A DNA stretch of 62,542 nt from JAAYEV01 sp964508195 (lineage in GTDB: Bacteria > Bacillota > Clostridia > Ch29): contig CAZDSH010000003.1 of the NCBI GenBank assembly GCA_964508195.1, positions 1 through 62,542 of the forward strand, given 5' to 3'. A program made the position numbers and the translations under genes. Below the pieces are notes generated by a model, which did no database searches, was not told where the DNA came from, and saw only the letters and a program-made list of their open reading frames with translations. Below are positions 53,401 to 62,404 of this stretch, piece by piece (the stretch's first letter is position 1; each line of letters begins with the position of its first letter).

Positions 53401-56400
53401 AAGCCCGGAGGAAATTGAAAACCTGCGCAAATTATCGAGGAAGATATGGGCTTATTACGAGGATTTTACCGATAGAGAGAATAATTTTTTGACGCCGGAT
53501 AACGTACAAATAGATCCGCCTAACGGTGTAGCCCATAGGACATCCCCTACTAATATCGGGTTTATGCTGATTTCGATGTTATCCGCCGGGGATTTCGGCT
53601 ATATTTCCGTGCCTGATATGGTGGAAAGGATAGATCAATCCATGACTACTATCGAAAGCTTGGAAAAATGGTGGGGGCACTTGTATAATTGGTATGATAC
53701 TAAAACCTTAGAAGTATTAAGGCCCTATTTCGTATCCACCGTAGACAGCGGCAACCTGTTAGGATATTTTATCTGCCTAAAAAAGGGACTAAAGGAATAT
53801 CGCCAAAATCCTATAATAAATATTAATCGTATAAAGGGGCTTATAGATACTGCACACCTTGTAGAGCATGGTAACGAAACTGCTATGGGCATATTAAATT
53901 CCGCCCTCGATAAAGATGCCGTTACCTTGACTGAATGGCGTTGTCTCCTTACAAAGCTAAAGGAAATAATGCCCGAGGAAGATAATTGGGGCATGAGATT
54001 TAACAGAACTGTTGTATCCTTTCTAAGGGAGATCAACGATATCTTCCCGGATAGGCGGTTCTTTGAAAACGGGGTTTGGGACAATAAACAGGATAATCTT
54101 AACGGGATTGCCGATGCTATGACAAATATAAACAGGGGCATATCCCTTAGGGGCCTCTTACAAAACCTTGACAGCATTATAGAGGCGACGGGGGATAACC
54201 CCGTGTATACCGGAAATGGTGATGACCTGCGCAACTTATTGGATCTAAGGGATGAAGCAATGCGGTGTAGGGCTAATGTAAATGTGTTGCTAAGTAGGAT
54301 AGATTCCCTGGCGGAGAGGATAGATCAAAGGATAGATGCTATGGAATTTAGTCCCCTATATGATGAAACAAGGCACCTGTTCTCCGTTGGCTATAACGTT
54401 GAGGACGAAAAATTGATAAACGCCTATTATGATCTGTTGGCATCAGAGGCAAGGATCGCAAGTTATGTAGCCATCGCCCGGGGTGAAGTACCAAAGAAGC
54501 ATTGGTTTAAACTCGGGCGGGCTCTATCAGTAGCGGATGGTTATCGCGGTTTGGTTTCCTGGGCAGGCACGATGTTTGAATACCTTATGCCCCATTTAGT
54601 ACTGAAGAATTATAAAAATACGCTATTAGATGAGACTTACGGCACTATAGTAAAGGCCCATAAGAGTTATGGAGACAAGAGAAATGTTCCCTGGGGCATA
54701 TCGGAGTCCGGATATTATGCCTTCGATATGTTGTTTAATTATCAGTACAAAGCCTTCGGGGTGCCGGATTTCGGCCTTAAAAGGGGTTTGGCGGAGGATA
54801 TGGTAGTATCACCTTATTCGACGCTATTAGCCCTGGGAATTAAGCCGCGATTGGCTATAGACAACTTAAAACGGCTTAAAAATGAAGGCTTAGAGGGGGA
54901 TTACGGTTTCTACGAAGCGGCGGATTATACGCCGGATAGGATACCTAGGGGTAAAAAAAGGGTTATAGTGAAAAGCTATATGGCCCACCATCAGGGTATG
55001 GGGTTTATAGCCCTTAATAATTTCTTAAATGATAACATCATCCAAAAGAGATTTCATAGGGATCCGGTTATAAAGTCGGCGGAAATATTGCTCCAGGAGA
55101 AGGTGCCCCTTAGGGTCATTATAACTAAGGAATACAAGGAGACAGTACGCCCCCTCGAAGTAATAGATCGCGAGGAAGTTAAGGTTATAAGGATATTCGA
55201 TGAGAAGGATACGCCGCTACCCCATTGTCATAAACTTTCTAACGGGCGTTATTCACTCATGTTGACTAACGCCGGCGATGGTTATAGCAAAGCGGATAAA
55301 TTACAGATAACCCGTTGGCGAGAGGACCCTTTAAGGAGGAACTACGGTATCTTCGTATTCCTACGTAATCTTAACACGAAGCAGGTATGGTGTAATACCT
55401 ATAGGCCCCTTAGGGGGCATACAGATGGGTACATGGCGATATTTTCCCAGGATAAGGCCGAATACTATAGAACCGATGGGAATATCGATACCCACAGCGA
55501 GGTGGTTGTAACGACCGAGGACGATGCCGAGGTACGAAGGATATCCCTTACGAACCATGGCGAGGACCCCGCGGTGATCGAGGTTACAAGTTATCTCGAA
55601 CCGGTGCTAGTACACCAGGCTACGGATATTGCCCACCCCGCCTTTAGTAACCTTTTCGTAAGGACGGAGCTTGTGCCGCAGTATGATAGCATTATTGCTT
55701 CAAGGCGTCCCCGGGAGGCCAATAGAAAAACATTATGGGCCTTTCATACGATGGCCGTAGAGGGTGAAACCGCCGGCAATCTGCAGCATGAAACCATCAG
55801 GGAAAACTTTATAGGCCGTGGCCGGGACATATCAAATCCCGTAGCCCTTACAAAGCCCCTTTCCAATACCGTAGGCATCGTCCTCGATCCGGTGATGTGC
55901 CTTAGGAGAAAGGTTAAGGTCGGGCCCGGCAAGGTTGTAAGTATAAGTTTTACGATGGGGCTTGCCCAAAGCAGGGCGAAGGCCATCGCTAACGCCGCAA
56001 AATACCATAACCCTGCCTCTATAGCCAGGGCCTTTGATTTGGCCCTTACTAGGAGTCAGGTGGAGACGACGTATCTTAATCTGCGGGCCGGCGATATAAA
56101 GACTTACCAAAACATGATCTCCCAGATAGTATACGCAAGCCCCGTTAGGCGGAAATACCGGCAACTTATTAAAAGCAACGAAAAAGGCCAATCGGGGCTA
56201 TGGCCCTATGGTATATCCGGGGATATACCCTTCATACTCGTAAATATCGACCAAACCGATCATGCGCAGTTGGTCAAGGAATGCCTAAGGGCCCATGAGT
56301 ATTGGAGATTGAAGGGCTTACAGGTGGGGCTTGTTATACTCAACAGGGATGGGGGCAATTATCTACAGCCCCTGCAGGAGCTCGTTAACGAGTTGGTGCT

Positions 56401-59047
56401 CTCCAGTAACGGCAGGGACGTTATTGATAAGCCCGGGGGGGTGCATATACTGAATGCAGATATAATGCCCGAGGAGGATATAGTTCTCCTTCACGCTGCA
56501 GCGAGGATTATATTAAAGGGTGGCGAGGGGCCCATTGGGTTGCAAGTCACTATACCCGAGGACAAAGAGGATTTGCCTAGGGAAAAAAGTTTTAATCGGT
56601 ACGATATTGAATACGAGGATAGGGATTATCCCTTGGAGCTTACATACTTTAACGGGTACGGAGGGTTTGCCCAAGAGGGCGAAGAATATATTATAAGATT
56701 AAAGGAAAACAGCCATACGCCGGCGCCATGGATAAATGTAATATCCAACGATAATTTCGGTTTTTTTGTATCGGAAAGCGGTTCTGGCTCGGTGTGGGCG
56801 GAGAACAGCCGTGAAAATAAATTAACGCCATGGTCTAACGATCCCGTAACTGATCCCCCGGGGGAGATAATATATTTAAGGGACGAAGAAAACGGGGACC
56901 TATGGACTATTACGCCGCTACCTATAAGGGACGGTAAGGATTACACCATAAGGCATGGCTTTGGGTATTCAACGTTTCATCACTTAAGCCATGGTATCGA
57001 ACAAAGCCTTAAGATGTTTGTACCTAAGGATGAACCGGTAAAACTGTCAATAGTTAGGCTCAAAAACGAGGGTTCAAAAAAAAGGAAATTAAGTATTACT
57101 TATTATATAAAACCCGTGTTAGGTATAAGTGATCACCTAACACAACAGTATATCTACACAGACTACGATACCCAGGAACAGATATTCTGCATCCAAAATC
57201 CTTTTAACTATGATTTTCCCGGGCGGGTTGCTTTTATCGCCGCTTCCGATGAAATAAACAGTTACACCGGCGACCGACGTGAGTTTTTAGGTCCGGGGGG
57301 TGACCTTGCCTGCCCCGGAGCCCTATCACGGGTTGGGCTTTCCAATAGGGTCGGCATAGGTTATGACCCCTGTGCAGCGATACAGATCCATGTGGAACTG
57401 GACGTCGGTGAAGAAAAGGAACTAGTATTTTTGTTCGGTCAATGTGCGGAAAAAGGACAGATTGGAGAAATAGTTAATAGGTACAAAGATCCTGAAAGCT
57501 GTTATAAAGCCTTACAAGATGTTAGGGAATACTGGCGGGACGTGTTAGGCGTAATAAAGGTAAGCACTCCGGATGCTTCTATGAATTTGATGCTAAATCA
57601 TTGGCTTATGTACCAAACCGTAGCGTGTAGGATAAAATCAAGGACCGCCTTCTATCAGGCAGGGGGCGCTTACGGGTTCAGGGATCAGTTACAGGATGCG
57701 GTAAATATTGTGTACGCATTACCTAGGCGTACCCGGGAACAGATAATAATGCACTGTGCCCATCAGTTCGTCGAAGGGGATGTGCAGCATTGGTGGCACC
57801 CGGGTATCCAGGAAAAGGGTATAAGGACACGGTTTTCCGATGACCTTTTATGGTTGCCCTATGCCACAGCGGAGTACATAAAAAGGACCGGTGATTATGA
57901 TATCCTGAAGGAAGAAGTACATTATCTAGAGGATATTCCATTAGCCGAGGACGAGGACGAAAGGTACGGTACGCCGAGGATATCTAAGGAAAAATCCTGT
58001 GTCTATGAACACTGTAAAAGGGCAATCAAAAGAGCACTAAAATACGGGGAGCACGGTATACCCCTTATGGGTTCCGGGGACTGGAACGATGGCATGAATA
58101 CCGTGGGCAACAAGGGGAAGGGCGAGAGTATATGGTTAGGCTGGTTTTTGTGCGATATCCTTACAAAATTTTTGCCCCTCTGTGATTGGATAGATGATAA
58201 GGATACTAGGGAAGAGTACACGAAGGCTATTGAGGACATAAGGAAGGCCCTTGAGGAGAACGGATGGGATGGGGCATGGTATAGGAGGGCTTATTTTGAT
58301 GATGGGACGCCCCTTGGCTCATCGGAGAATACCGAATGTACGATAGATTCCATTGCCCAATCCTGGGCGGTTATAAGCGGTAAGGGCGACCTAAAACGGG
58401 TTACCGAAGCAATGCACGCCGTGGAGCATTACCTTATAAGGAAGAACGAAGGTATCATACTGCTATTTACGCCGCCCTTCGATGAAAGCGATTTGGAACC
58501 CGGTTATATTAAGGGCTACGTACCCGGGGTGAGGGAAAACGGCGGCCAATACACCCATGCCGCTGCCTGGGTTATAAACGCCTTTGCAATGTTGGGTCAG
58601 GGTGATCGGGCCTGGGAGTTTTTTAATATGATTAATCCGATAAATCATGCAAGGACACCGATAGAGTGTGCTACCTATAAGGTGGAGCCTTACGTGGCGG
58701 CGGCGGACGTATACGCGGTGGCACCCCATTCGGGCAGGGGGGGCTGGACTTGGTACACCGGTGCCGCGGGATGGCTATACAGGGTTGGATTGGAATACAT
58801 GCTGGGGTTCAAAAGGGAACAGGACGGATTCAGTTTACAGCCCTGTATCCCTAAGAATTGGGCTGGGTATACGATAGAATACAGATATAAAGATACTAAA
58901 TACTGTATTGAGGTTAAAAACCCCGACAGGGTTAACCGAGGCGTACGCAGCGTTTTATTAGACGGTAAAGCCGTCGATAACGGGTATATTCCCCTATCGG
59001 CGGATGGCGGTATCCATAGGGTGGAGGTAACATTGGGCACAGTTTAA
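50405..59047 (+). CDS. ndvB: Cyclic beta-1,2-glucan synthase-like protein (GT84-GH94)
   Basis: 2880 residues, the size of Brucella Cgs and Agrobacterium ChvB. In order: an N-terminal helix, a helical domain, two membrane helices (about 413-475), the GT84 glycosyltransferase with LDADTNLTIGVA (about 625) and RLHRWVRGDWQLIGW (about 775), more membrane helices (about 820-985), a glycoamylase-like domain (about 1420-1540, YMAHHQGMGFIALNNFL), and GH94 phosphorylase modules with GSGDWNDGMN (about 2558) and HSGRGGWTWYTGAAGW (about 2773). The GT84 part would make beta-1,2-glucan from UDP-glucose at the membrane and the GH94 part sets its length. GGGAGGAAGG precedes the ATG. The phosphoglucomutase gene is 52 bp on. 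Confidence 0.92.
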   Translation: MGALLIILTIGLIGVGLNRYKNLRHDDTVAVKDVLLQPDQLQIHANQIARQHIVSKKPKHIKSLPSRLDNNFRTITEVYKDINSYAQKGRDLTPASEWLLDNYYKIEEQVKEIRQSLTRERLRKLNILKGGALKGYPRVYAIALELISHTDGRLDQDLLIDFVTSYQNYSKLSSAEVWSLSLMTRLALIENIRYICDKVHKTQNQWETAVKMVREHGDNVLPALIEYIKRNPGLNPSFVEHLLRRLRKDRIDSGDVIDLIDEKLFDHGMAVKSLIEQEHKEQAARKISVGNAITSLNTVAVLDWNDIFESLCTIHSILKQDPAAVYSDMDFESRDYYRKLIEGLALKAKVSQISVARRALKCAKEAPDHDDDKRKRHIGYYIAGRGRRDLLKLLNPEKVVRDRFHDYNTSSYLLLVTFFTLIITAGFLYYSYAIAAERSIFLNLLVVLVVLIPASGVALGIINQLFAHFISPGFLPKLEYKEGIPDTARTLVVVPTLLPNKERVKELIANLEVYYLANKEKNLYFALAGDFKDGNKSIMDGDEEIVNTGMDEVRALNEKYSTEGDIFFFLVRHRQYNDKHDKWMGWERKRGALLELNALLKGDKDTSYGMVSGDICRSGDIKYVITLDADTNLTIGVAKRLIGTISHPLNRAVYNDGMRIIKDGYGIIQPRISIDIESANSSVFTRIFAGQGGIDPYTTAISDIYQDLFGEGIFTGKGIYDVQVFNKVLKGAFPENTVLSHDLLEGSFVRTALATDIELIDDYPSGYGSYMMRLHRWVRGDWQLIGWLRRTVKNEAGETFKNPLTLLSRWKIADDLRRSLVPIFQFLLIILGLTVLPGNPGLWIFFSIVTVMFRFLLDVADYIVFGSHSGFGGKLNGNIIAGLRASAYQGLLIFIFLPYNAYITTDAIIRTLYRVFVSQKNMLEWVTASEAERSFKNDLAGYAKKMGKPAAAAVVMLFATLLLGLQRLPYVLVIGTLWLLSPRIAYSVSVVEGKKPIEASPEEIENLRKLSRKIWAYYEDFTDRENNFLTPDNVQIDPPNGVAHRTSPTNIGFMLISMLSAGDFGYISVPDMVERIDQSMTTIESLEKWWGHLYNWYDTKTLEVLRPYFVSTVDSGNLLGYFICLKKGLKEYRQNPIININRIKGLIDTAHLVEHGNETAMGILNSALDKDAVTLTEWRCLLTKLKEIMPEEDNWGMRFNRTVVSFLREINDIFPDRRFFENGVWDNKQDNLNGIADAMTNINRGISLRGLLQNLDSIIEATGDNPVYTGNGDDLRNLLDLRDEAMRCRANVNVLLSRIDSLAERIDQRIDAMEFSPLYDETRHLFSVGYNVEDEKLINAYYDLLASEARIASYVAIARGEVPKKHWFKLGRALSVADGYRGLVSWAGTMFEYLMPHLVLKNYKNTLLDETYGTIVKAHKSYGDKRNVPWGISESGYYAFDMLFNYQYKAFGVPDFGLKRGLAEDMVVSPYSTLLALGIKPRLAIDNLKRLKNEGLEGDYGFYEAADYTPDRIPRGKKRVIVKSYMAHHQGMGFIALNNFLNDNIIQKRFHRDPVIKSAEILLQEKVPLRVIITKEYKETVRPLEVIDREEVKVIRIFDEKDTPLPHCHKLSNGRYSLMLTNAGDGYSKADKLQITRWREDPLRRNYGIFVFLRNLNTKQVWCNTYRPLRGHTDGYMAIFSQDKAEYYRTDGNIDTHSEVVVTTEDDAEVRRISLTNHGEDPAVIEVTSYLEPVLVHQATDIAHPAFSNLFVRTELVPQYDSIIASRRPREANRKTLWAFHTMAVEGETAGNLQHETIRENFIGRGRDISNPVALTKPLSNTVGIVLDPVMCLRRKVKVGPGKVVSISFTMGLAQSRAKAIANAAKYHNPASIARAFDLALTRSQVETTYLNLRAGDIKTYQNMISQIVYASPVRRKYRQLIKSNEKGQSGLWPYGISGDIPFILVNIDQTDHAQLVKECLRAHEYWRLKGLQVGLVILNRDGGNYLQPLQELVNELVLSSNGRDVIDKPGGVHILNADIMPEEDIVLLHAAARIILKGGEGPIGLQVTIPEDKEDLPREKSFNRYDIEYEDRDYPLELTYFNGYGGFAQEGEEYIIRLKENSHTPAPWINVISNDNFGFFVSESGSGSVWAENSRENKLTPWSNDPVTDPPGEIIYLRDEENGDLWTITPLPIRDGKDYTIRHGFGYSTFHHLSHGIEQSLKMFVPKDEPVKLSIVRLKNEGSKKRKLSITYYIKPVLGISDHLTQQYIYTDYDTQEQIFCIQNPFNYDFPGRVAFIAASDEINSYTGDRREFLGPGGDLACPGALSRVGLSNRVGIGYDPCAAIQIHVELDVGEEKELVFLFGQCAEKGQIGEIVNRYKDPESCYKALQDVREYWRDVLGVIKVSTPDASMNLMLNHWLMYQTVACRIKSRTAFYQAGGAYGFRDQLQDAVNIVYALPRRTREQIIMHCAHQFVEGDVQHWWHPGIQEKGIRTRFSDDLLWLPYATAEYIKRTGDYDILKEEVHYLEDIPLAEDEDERYGTPRISKEKSCVYEHCKRAIKRALKYGEHGIPLMGSGDWNDGMNTVGNKGKGESIWLGWFLCDILTKFLPLCDWIDDKDTREEYTKAIEDIRKALEENGWDGAWYRRAYFDDGTPLGSSENTECTIDSIAQSWAVISGKGDLKRVTEAMHAVEHYLIRKNEGIILLFTPPFDESDLEPGYIKGYVPGVRENGGQYTHAAAWVINAFAMLGQGDRAWEFFNMINPINHARTPIECATYKVEPYVAAADVYAVAPHSGRGGWTWYTGAAGWLYRVGLEYMLGFKREQDGFSLQPCIPKNWAGYTIEYRYKDTKYCIEVKNPDRVNRGVRSVLLDGKAVDNGYIPLSADGGIHRVEVTLGTV

Positions 59048-59099
59048 AGGGGTTGCTAAAGGGGGAAGTAAAGCATAATATTTGTTCAGGGGTGATTAT

Positions 59100-60851
59100 A
59101 TGGGATATTTATCCGAATACGAAAAGTGGGTCAAAAGTCCATACATTGACGAGGCTACGAGGGGCGAACTTATAGGCATAAAAAATAACGAAGAGGAGAC
59201 AAGGGAAAGGTTTTGCAAATATTTAGAGTTTGGTACCGCCGGCCTTAGGGGTCTAATAGGTGCAGGCACCAATAGGATGAACGTATACACCGTAGGGAGA
59301 GCAACCCTAGGCCTGGCGAATCACATAATATCCCGGGGTGCGGATTATGCCGGCCGCGGGGTTGTAATAGCCTATGATCCCCGTCGGCTATCCTACGAAT
59401 TTGCACTGCGGGCGGCCCTGGTACTTTGTGCAAAGGGTATAAGGGCTTATTTGTTCGATGATATACGGCCTACACCGCTTTTGTCCTATGCAATAAGGGA
59501 TTTAAATACCACTGCGGGTATAGTGGTAACAGCCAGCCATAACCCGCCGGAGTACAATGGGTTTAAGCTGTATTGGGAGGACGGCGGCCAGATAATAGAC
59601 AAAAGGGCAGCATGGATATCCGAGGAGATTCTGAAGATCAATGACGTGTTTGGGGTACCGGCGATGGATAAAGAAAAAGCCCTTAGGGAGGGGCTGCTTA
59701 TAACGGTAGGGCAGGGCATAGATGAAAATTATATCGAAAAGGCCCTTACATTAAACATCGAAAGGGAAATGATAAAAAATAGGGGTAAAAATCTAGGGAT
59801 AGTATATACACCGCTCCATGGTACCGGTTACAGATTAGTTACGTCGGTATTGAAAAGAGCCGGGTTTTCCCGGGTTCATACCGTGCCGGAACAGAGGGAA
59901 CCCCATAGCGAATTCCCTACGGTTAAATCCCCGAACCCCGAGGAACGAAAGGCTCTAGAATTGGCAATAGATACAGCAAGTCTAAGGGGTGCGGAATTGG
60001 TAGCGGCTACGGATCCAGATGCAGATCGGCTCGGGATTGCGTCAAAGAATAGGGATGGATCCTTCGAAGTTTTTACCGGCAATCAATTAGGGATACTCCT
60101 TGTGGATTATATATTATCCCGGCGTAGAGAAAGGGGTATGTATACCCATGGCGATACTATTATAAAGTCCATAGTAACAAGCGAAATGGGCCGTGTTATA
60201 GCTGCGTCCTTCGGCGTAGATATTATTGATACCCTCACGGGGTTTAAATACATAGCGGGAAGGATCGAAGAGTTTGCCCAAGGCGGGCAGCAAAACTTTG
60301 TATTTGGTTACGAGGAAAGCAACGGCTACCTTGCGGGGGATTTTGTAAGGGATAAGGACGGTATTACTACAACCCTTCTAGTATGCGAGATGGCCCTTTA
60401 TTATAAAGAAAAAGGATTGACTCTGACGGAGGTCCTTAACGGGCTTTATGAGGAATACGGTTATTATATGGAGGATGTTCTATCAATAAAAGCCGAAGGC
60501 TATGGCGGGTTACAAAGGATTAGAAATATTATGGACTATTTCAGGGCCAATTTTAAAAATATTGAAAATATATTAGGGGAACCCGTGGAGGAGATCAGGG
60601 ACTATTTAAAGGGTAGAAGGTTTAATCCCCGGGGTGAGATAACGGGGGATTTGGTCCTTCCAACATCCGAGGTTTTGTACTTCAGTCTAAGAAACAATTC
60701 TTGGGTATGCGTGCGCCCTTCGGGTACGGAACCTAAGCTGAAGATATATTTCTCCGTCACTGCCAAGGATAAAGGGGCAGCCCTGGGGAGGTTAGAAGAT
60801 TTAAAGAACAGGATGGATGCCGTGATAAAGGAAATATTGGCTAGTGATTAG
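59100..60851 (+). CDS. pgcA: Alpha-phosphoglucomutase / phosphosugar mutase
   Basis: 583 residues. The phosphoserine is in VVTASHNPPEYNGFKLYW (about 147), the metal site in ATDPDADRLGIA (about 310), sugar binding in GYEESNGYLAGD (about 405) and phosphate binding in RPSGTEPKLKIYF (about 540). It interconverts glucose-6-phosphate and glucose-1-phosphate. AGGGGTG about 7 bases before ATG 59100 selects this start. It links the isomerase next door with galU and the glucan synthase. The exact substrate (glucose or mannose) is not settled by sequence. Confidence 0.92.
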   Translation: MGYLSEYEKWVKSPYIDEATRGELIGIKNNEEETRERFCKYLEFGTAGLRGLIGAGTNRMNVYTVGRATLGLANHIISRGADYAGRGVVIAYDPRRLSYEFALRAALVLCAKGIRAYLFDDIRPTPLLSYAIRDLNTTAGIVVTASHNPPEYNGFKLYWEDGGQIIDKRAAWISEEILKINDVFGVPAMDKEKALREGLLITVGQGIDENYIEKALTLNIEREMIKNRGKNLGIVYTPLHGTGYRLVTSVLKRAGFSRVHTVPEQREPHSEFPTVKSPNPEERKALELAIDTASLRGAELVAATDPDADRLGIASKNRDGSFEVFTGNQLGILLVDYILSRRRERGMYTHGDTIIKSIVTSEMGRVIAASFGVDIIDTLTGFKYIAGRIEEFAQGGQQNFVFGYEESNGYLAGDFVRDKDGITTTLLVCEMALYYKEKGLTLTEVLNGLYEEYGYYMEDVLSIKAEGYGGLQRIRNIMDYFRANFKNIENILGEPVEEIRDYLKGRRFNPRGEITGDLVLPTSEVLYFSLRNNSWVCVRPSGTEPKLKIYFSVTAKDKGAALGRLEDLKNRMDAVIKEILASD

Positions 60852-60987
60852 ATAGGGTTAACTACATAGTATTCGGTACCGGGTGATTTAGGTGACGGTC
60901 GGGGGACAGGGTAAGTGGCGGTAGCTAGGCGACGACATAACTAGAGTTATAGGGCCGCCTATATATTATGGAAGGGGGAAGGGATGC

Positions 60988-62313
60988 ATGTCGGGGAAAA
61001 TAAAATTGGATTATTCAAACATACAAAGCGTGGTGCCGCAAATCGAAGGGGATATAGAAGGTATGCGGGATCAGCTTTCAGTTGTGGTATCGTCGATAGG
61101 GTCCAAAAAAGATAGGGACGTAATGGGCTTTTTAGATCTGCCCTTTAACGAAGATAACGTGAAGGAGATAACGACGTGGGCAAGGGATATAAAGGGCAAG
61201 TTTGAAAACTTGGTAGTAATAGGTATAGGCGGATCCGCCCTAGGGAACAAACTACTCCATAGGGCCCTTAACCATCCCTATTATAATAACCTTCCCAAAG
61301 ATCAGAGGGAAGGCCGGCCCAGGGTGTTCGTGTTAGACAGCATCGATTCTGATCATCTGGCGGGGCTTTTAGATATCATTGATATCAGAAGTACGTTGTT
61401 TAATATAATAACAAAATCCGGTACAACTGTTGAAACAATGGCTAATTTTTTTATTATAAGGGATATGTTAAAGGAAAGGGTTGGCATTGAAGGGGTTAGA
61501 AGGAACGTAATAGCTACTACCGATGCGTCCCGGGGAAGTTTATTTCGGATTGCCCGGGGGAAAGGGTATAGGACCTTTTATATACCGGTGAACGTAGGGG
61601 GTAGGTATTCGGTGTTATCAGCGGTGGGGCTGTTGTCCGCAGCGGCATCGGGAATTGATATTGAAGGGCTCCTTGCCGGGGCAGCTTTAATCGCCGGTGA
61701 TGTTTATAACGATAACCCCTATGAAAACCCTGCCCTTATGATGGCTGTGCTGCAGTATATTGCATATAGAGGGGGTAAAAATATCTCCGTTATTATGCCC
61801 TATTCCGAGGCTTTAGAAAGCTTCGCCGATTGGTATTGCCAGCTTTGGGCCGAGAGCCTAGGCAAGGCCAAAATAACGGGGACCGGGTTAGAACCCGTAG
61901 GGCAAACACCCCTTGGGGCTATCGGGGTAAGGGATCAACACTCACTTCTACAACTGTTTTTAGACGGGCCTGACGATAAAATATTTACGTTGATCGAAGT
62001 CGAGGGCAGAAAGAATTCCTTCATTATACCCGAAGGAGGAAAGGGGGGCGAGGGGCTAAAATATTTAGCCGGGAAGTCTTTAGAAAGGTTGCTCGATGCC
62101 GAGTTTAGGGCTACGGAAAGTGTGTTGACGGAAAGAAAAAGAATGAATTACAAGATATCCCTGCCGAACATTTCAGCCTTTACAATAGGCCAGCTTATCT
62201 TTATATACTTACTTGGAACGGCCTACATGGGCGAGTTACTAGGGGTGAACGCCTTCGATCAGCCGGCGGTGGAGGAGGGCAAAAGAATAACTTATCATTT
62301 AATGACGGATTAA
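60988..62313 (+). CDS. pgi: Glucose-6-phosphate isomerase
   Basis: 441 residues, the size of the short bacterial form. IGIGGSALGNK (about 73), ITKSGTTVETMANF (about 146) for phosphate binding, the catalytic Glu in the GTGLEPVGQTPLGAIGVRDQHS region (parts), and the C-terminal VNAFDQPAVEEGKRI with the Schiff-type Lys. It interconverts fructose- and glucose-6-phosphate. AAGGGGGAAGGG lies just before the ATG. Downstream only repeats follow, so this is the last gene of the locus and may also serve as the cell's main copy. Confidence 0.95.
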   Translation: MSGKIKLDYSNIQSVVPQIEGDIEGMRDQLSVVVSSIGSKKDRDVMGFLDLPFNEDNVKEITTWARDIKGKFENLVVIGIGGSALGNKLLHRALNHPYYNNLPKDQREGRPRVFVLDSIDSDHLAGLLDIIDIRSTLFNIITKSGTTVETMANFFIIRDMLKERVGIEGVRRNVIATTDASRGSLFRIARGKGYRTFYIPVNVGGRYSVLSAVGLLSAAASGIDIEGLLAGAALIAGDVYNDNPYENPALMMAVLQYIAYRGGKNISVIMPYSEALESFADWYCQLWAESLGKAKITGTGLEPVGQTPLGAIGVRDQHSLLQLFLDGPDDKIFTLIEVEGRKNSFIIPEGGKGGEGLKYLAGKSLERLLDAEFRATESVLTERKRMNYKISLPNISAFTIGQLIFIYLLGTAYMGELLGVNAFDQPAVEEGKRITYHLMTD

Positions 62314-62320
62314 CGTGGAA

Positions 62321-62351
62321 ATGTGGCAAGGGGACGTTTTGTTTGCCACAT
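62321..62351 (-). repeat. Hairpin repeat, copy 4 (reverse), possible pgi terminator
   Basis: Same GTGGCAA/TTGCCAC hairpin as at 153-180 but with the loop in reverse complement. It starts 7 bp after the pgi stop and is followed by ATTTTT, so it could serve as a terminator. Confidence 0.85.
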
Positions 62352-62370
62352 TTTTAGAATGATTCTTACT

Positions 62371-62401
62371 ATGTGGCAAGGGGACGTTTTGTTTGCCACA
62401 T
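62371..62401 (-). repeat. Hairpin repeat, copy 5 (reverse)
   Basis: Identical to copy 4 and 19 bp further on. All copies at the right end are inverted with respect to those at the left end. Confidence 0.85.
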
Positions 62402-62404
62402 TCT

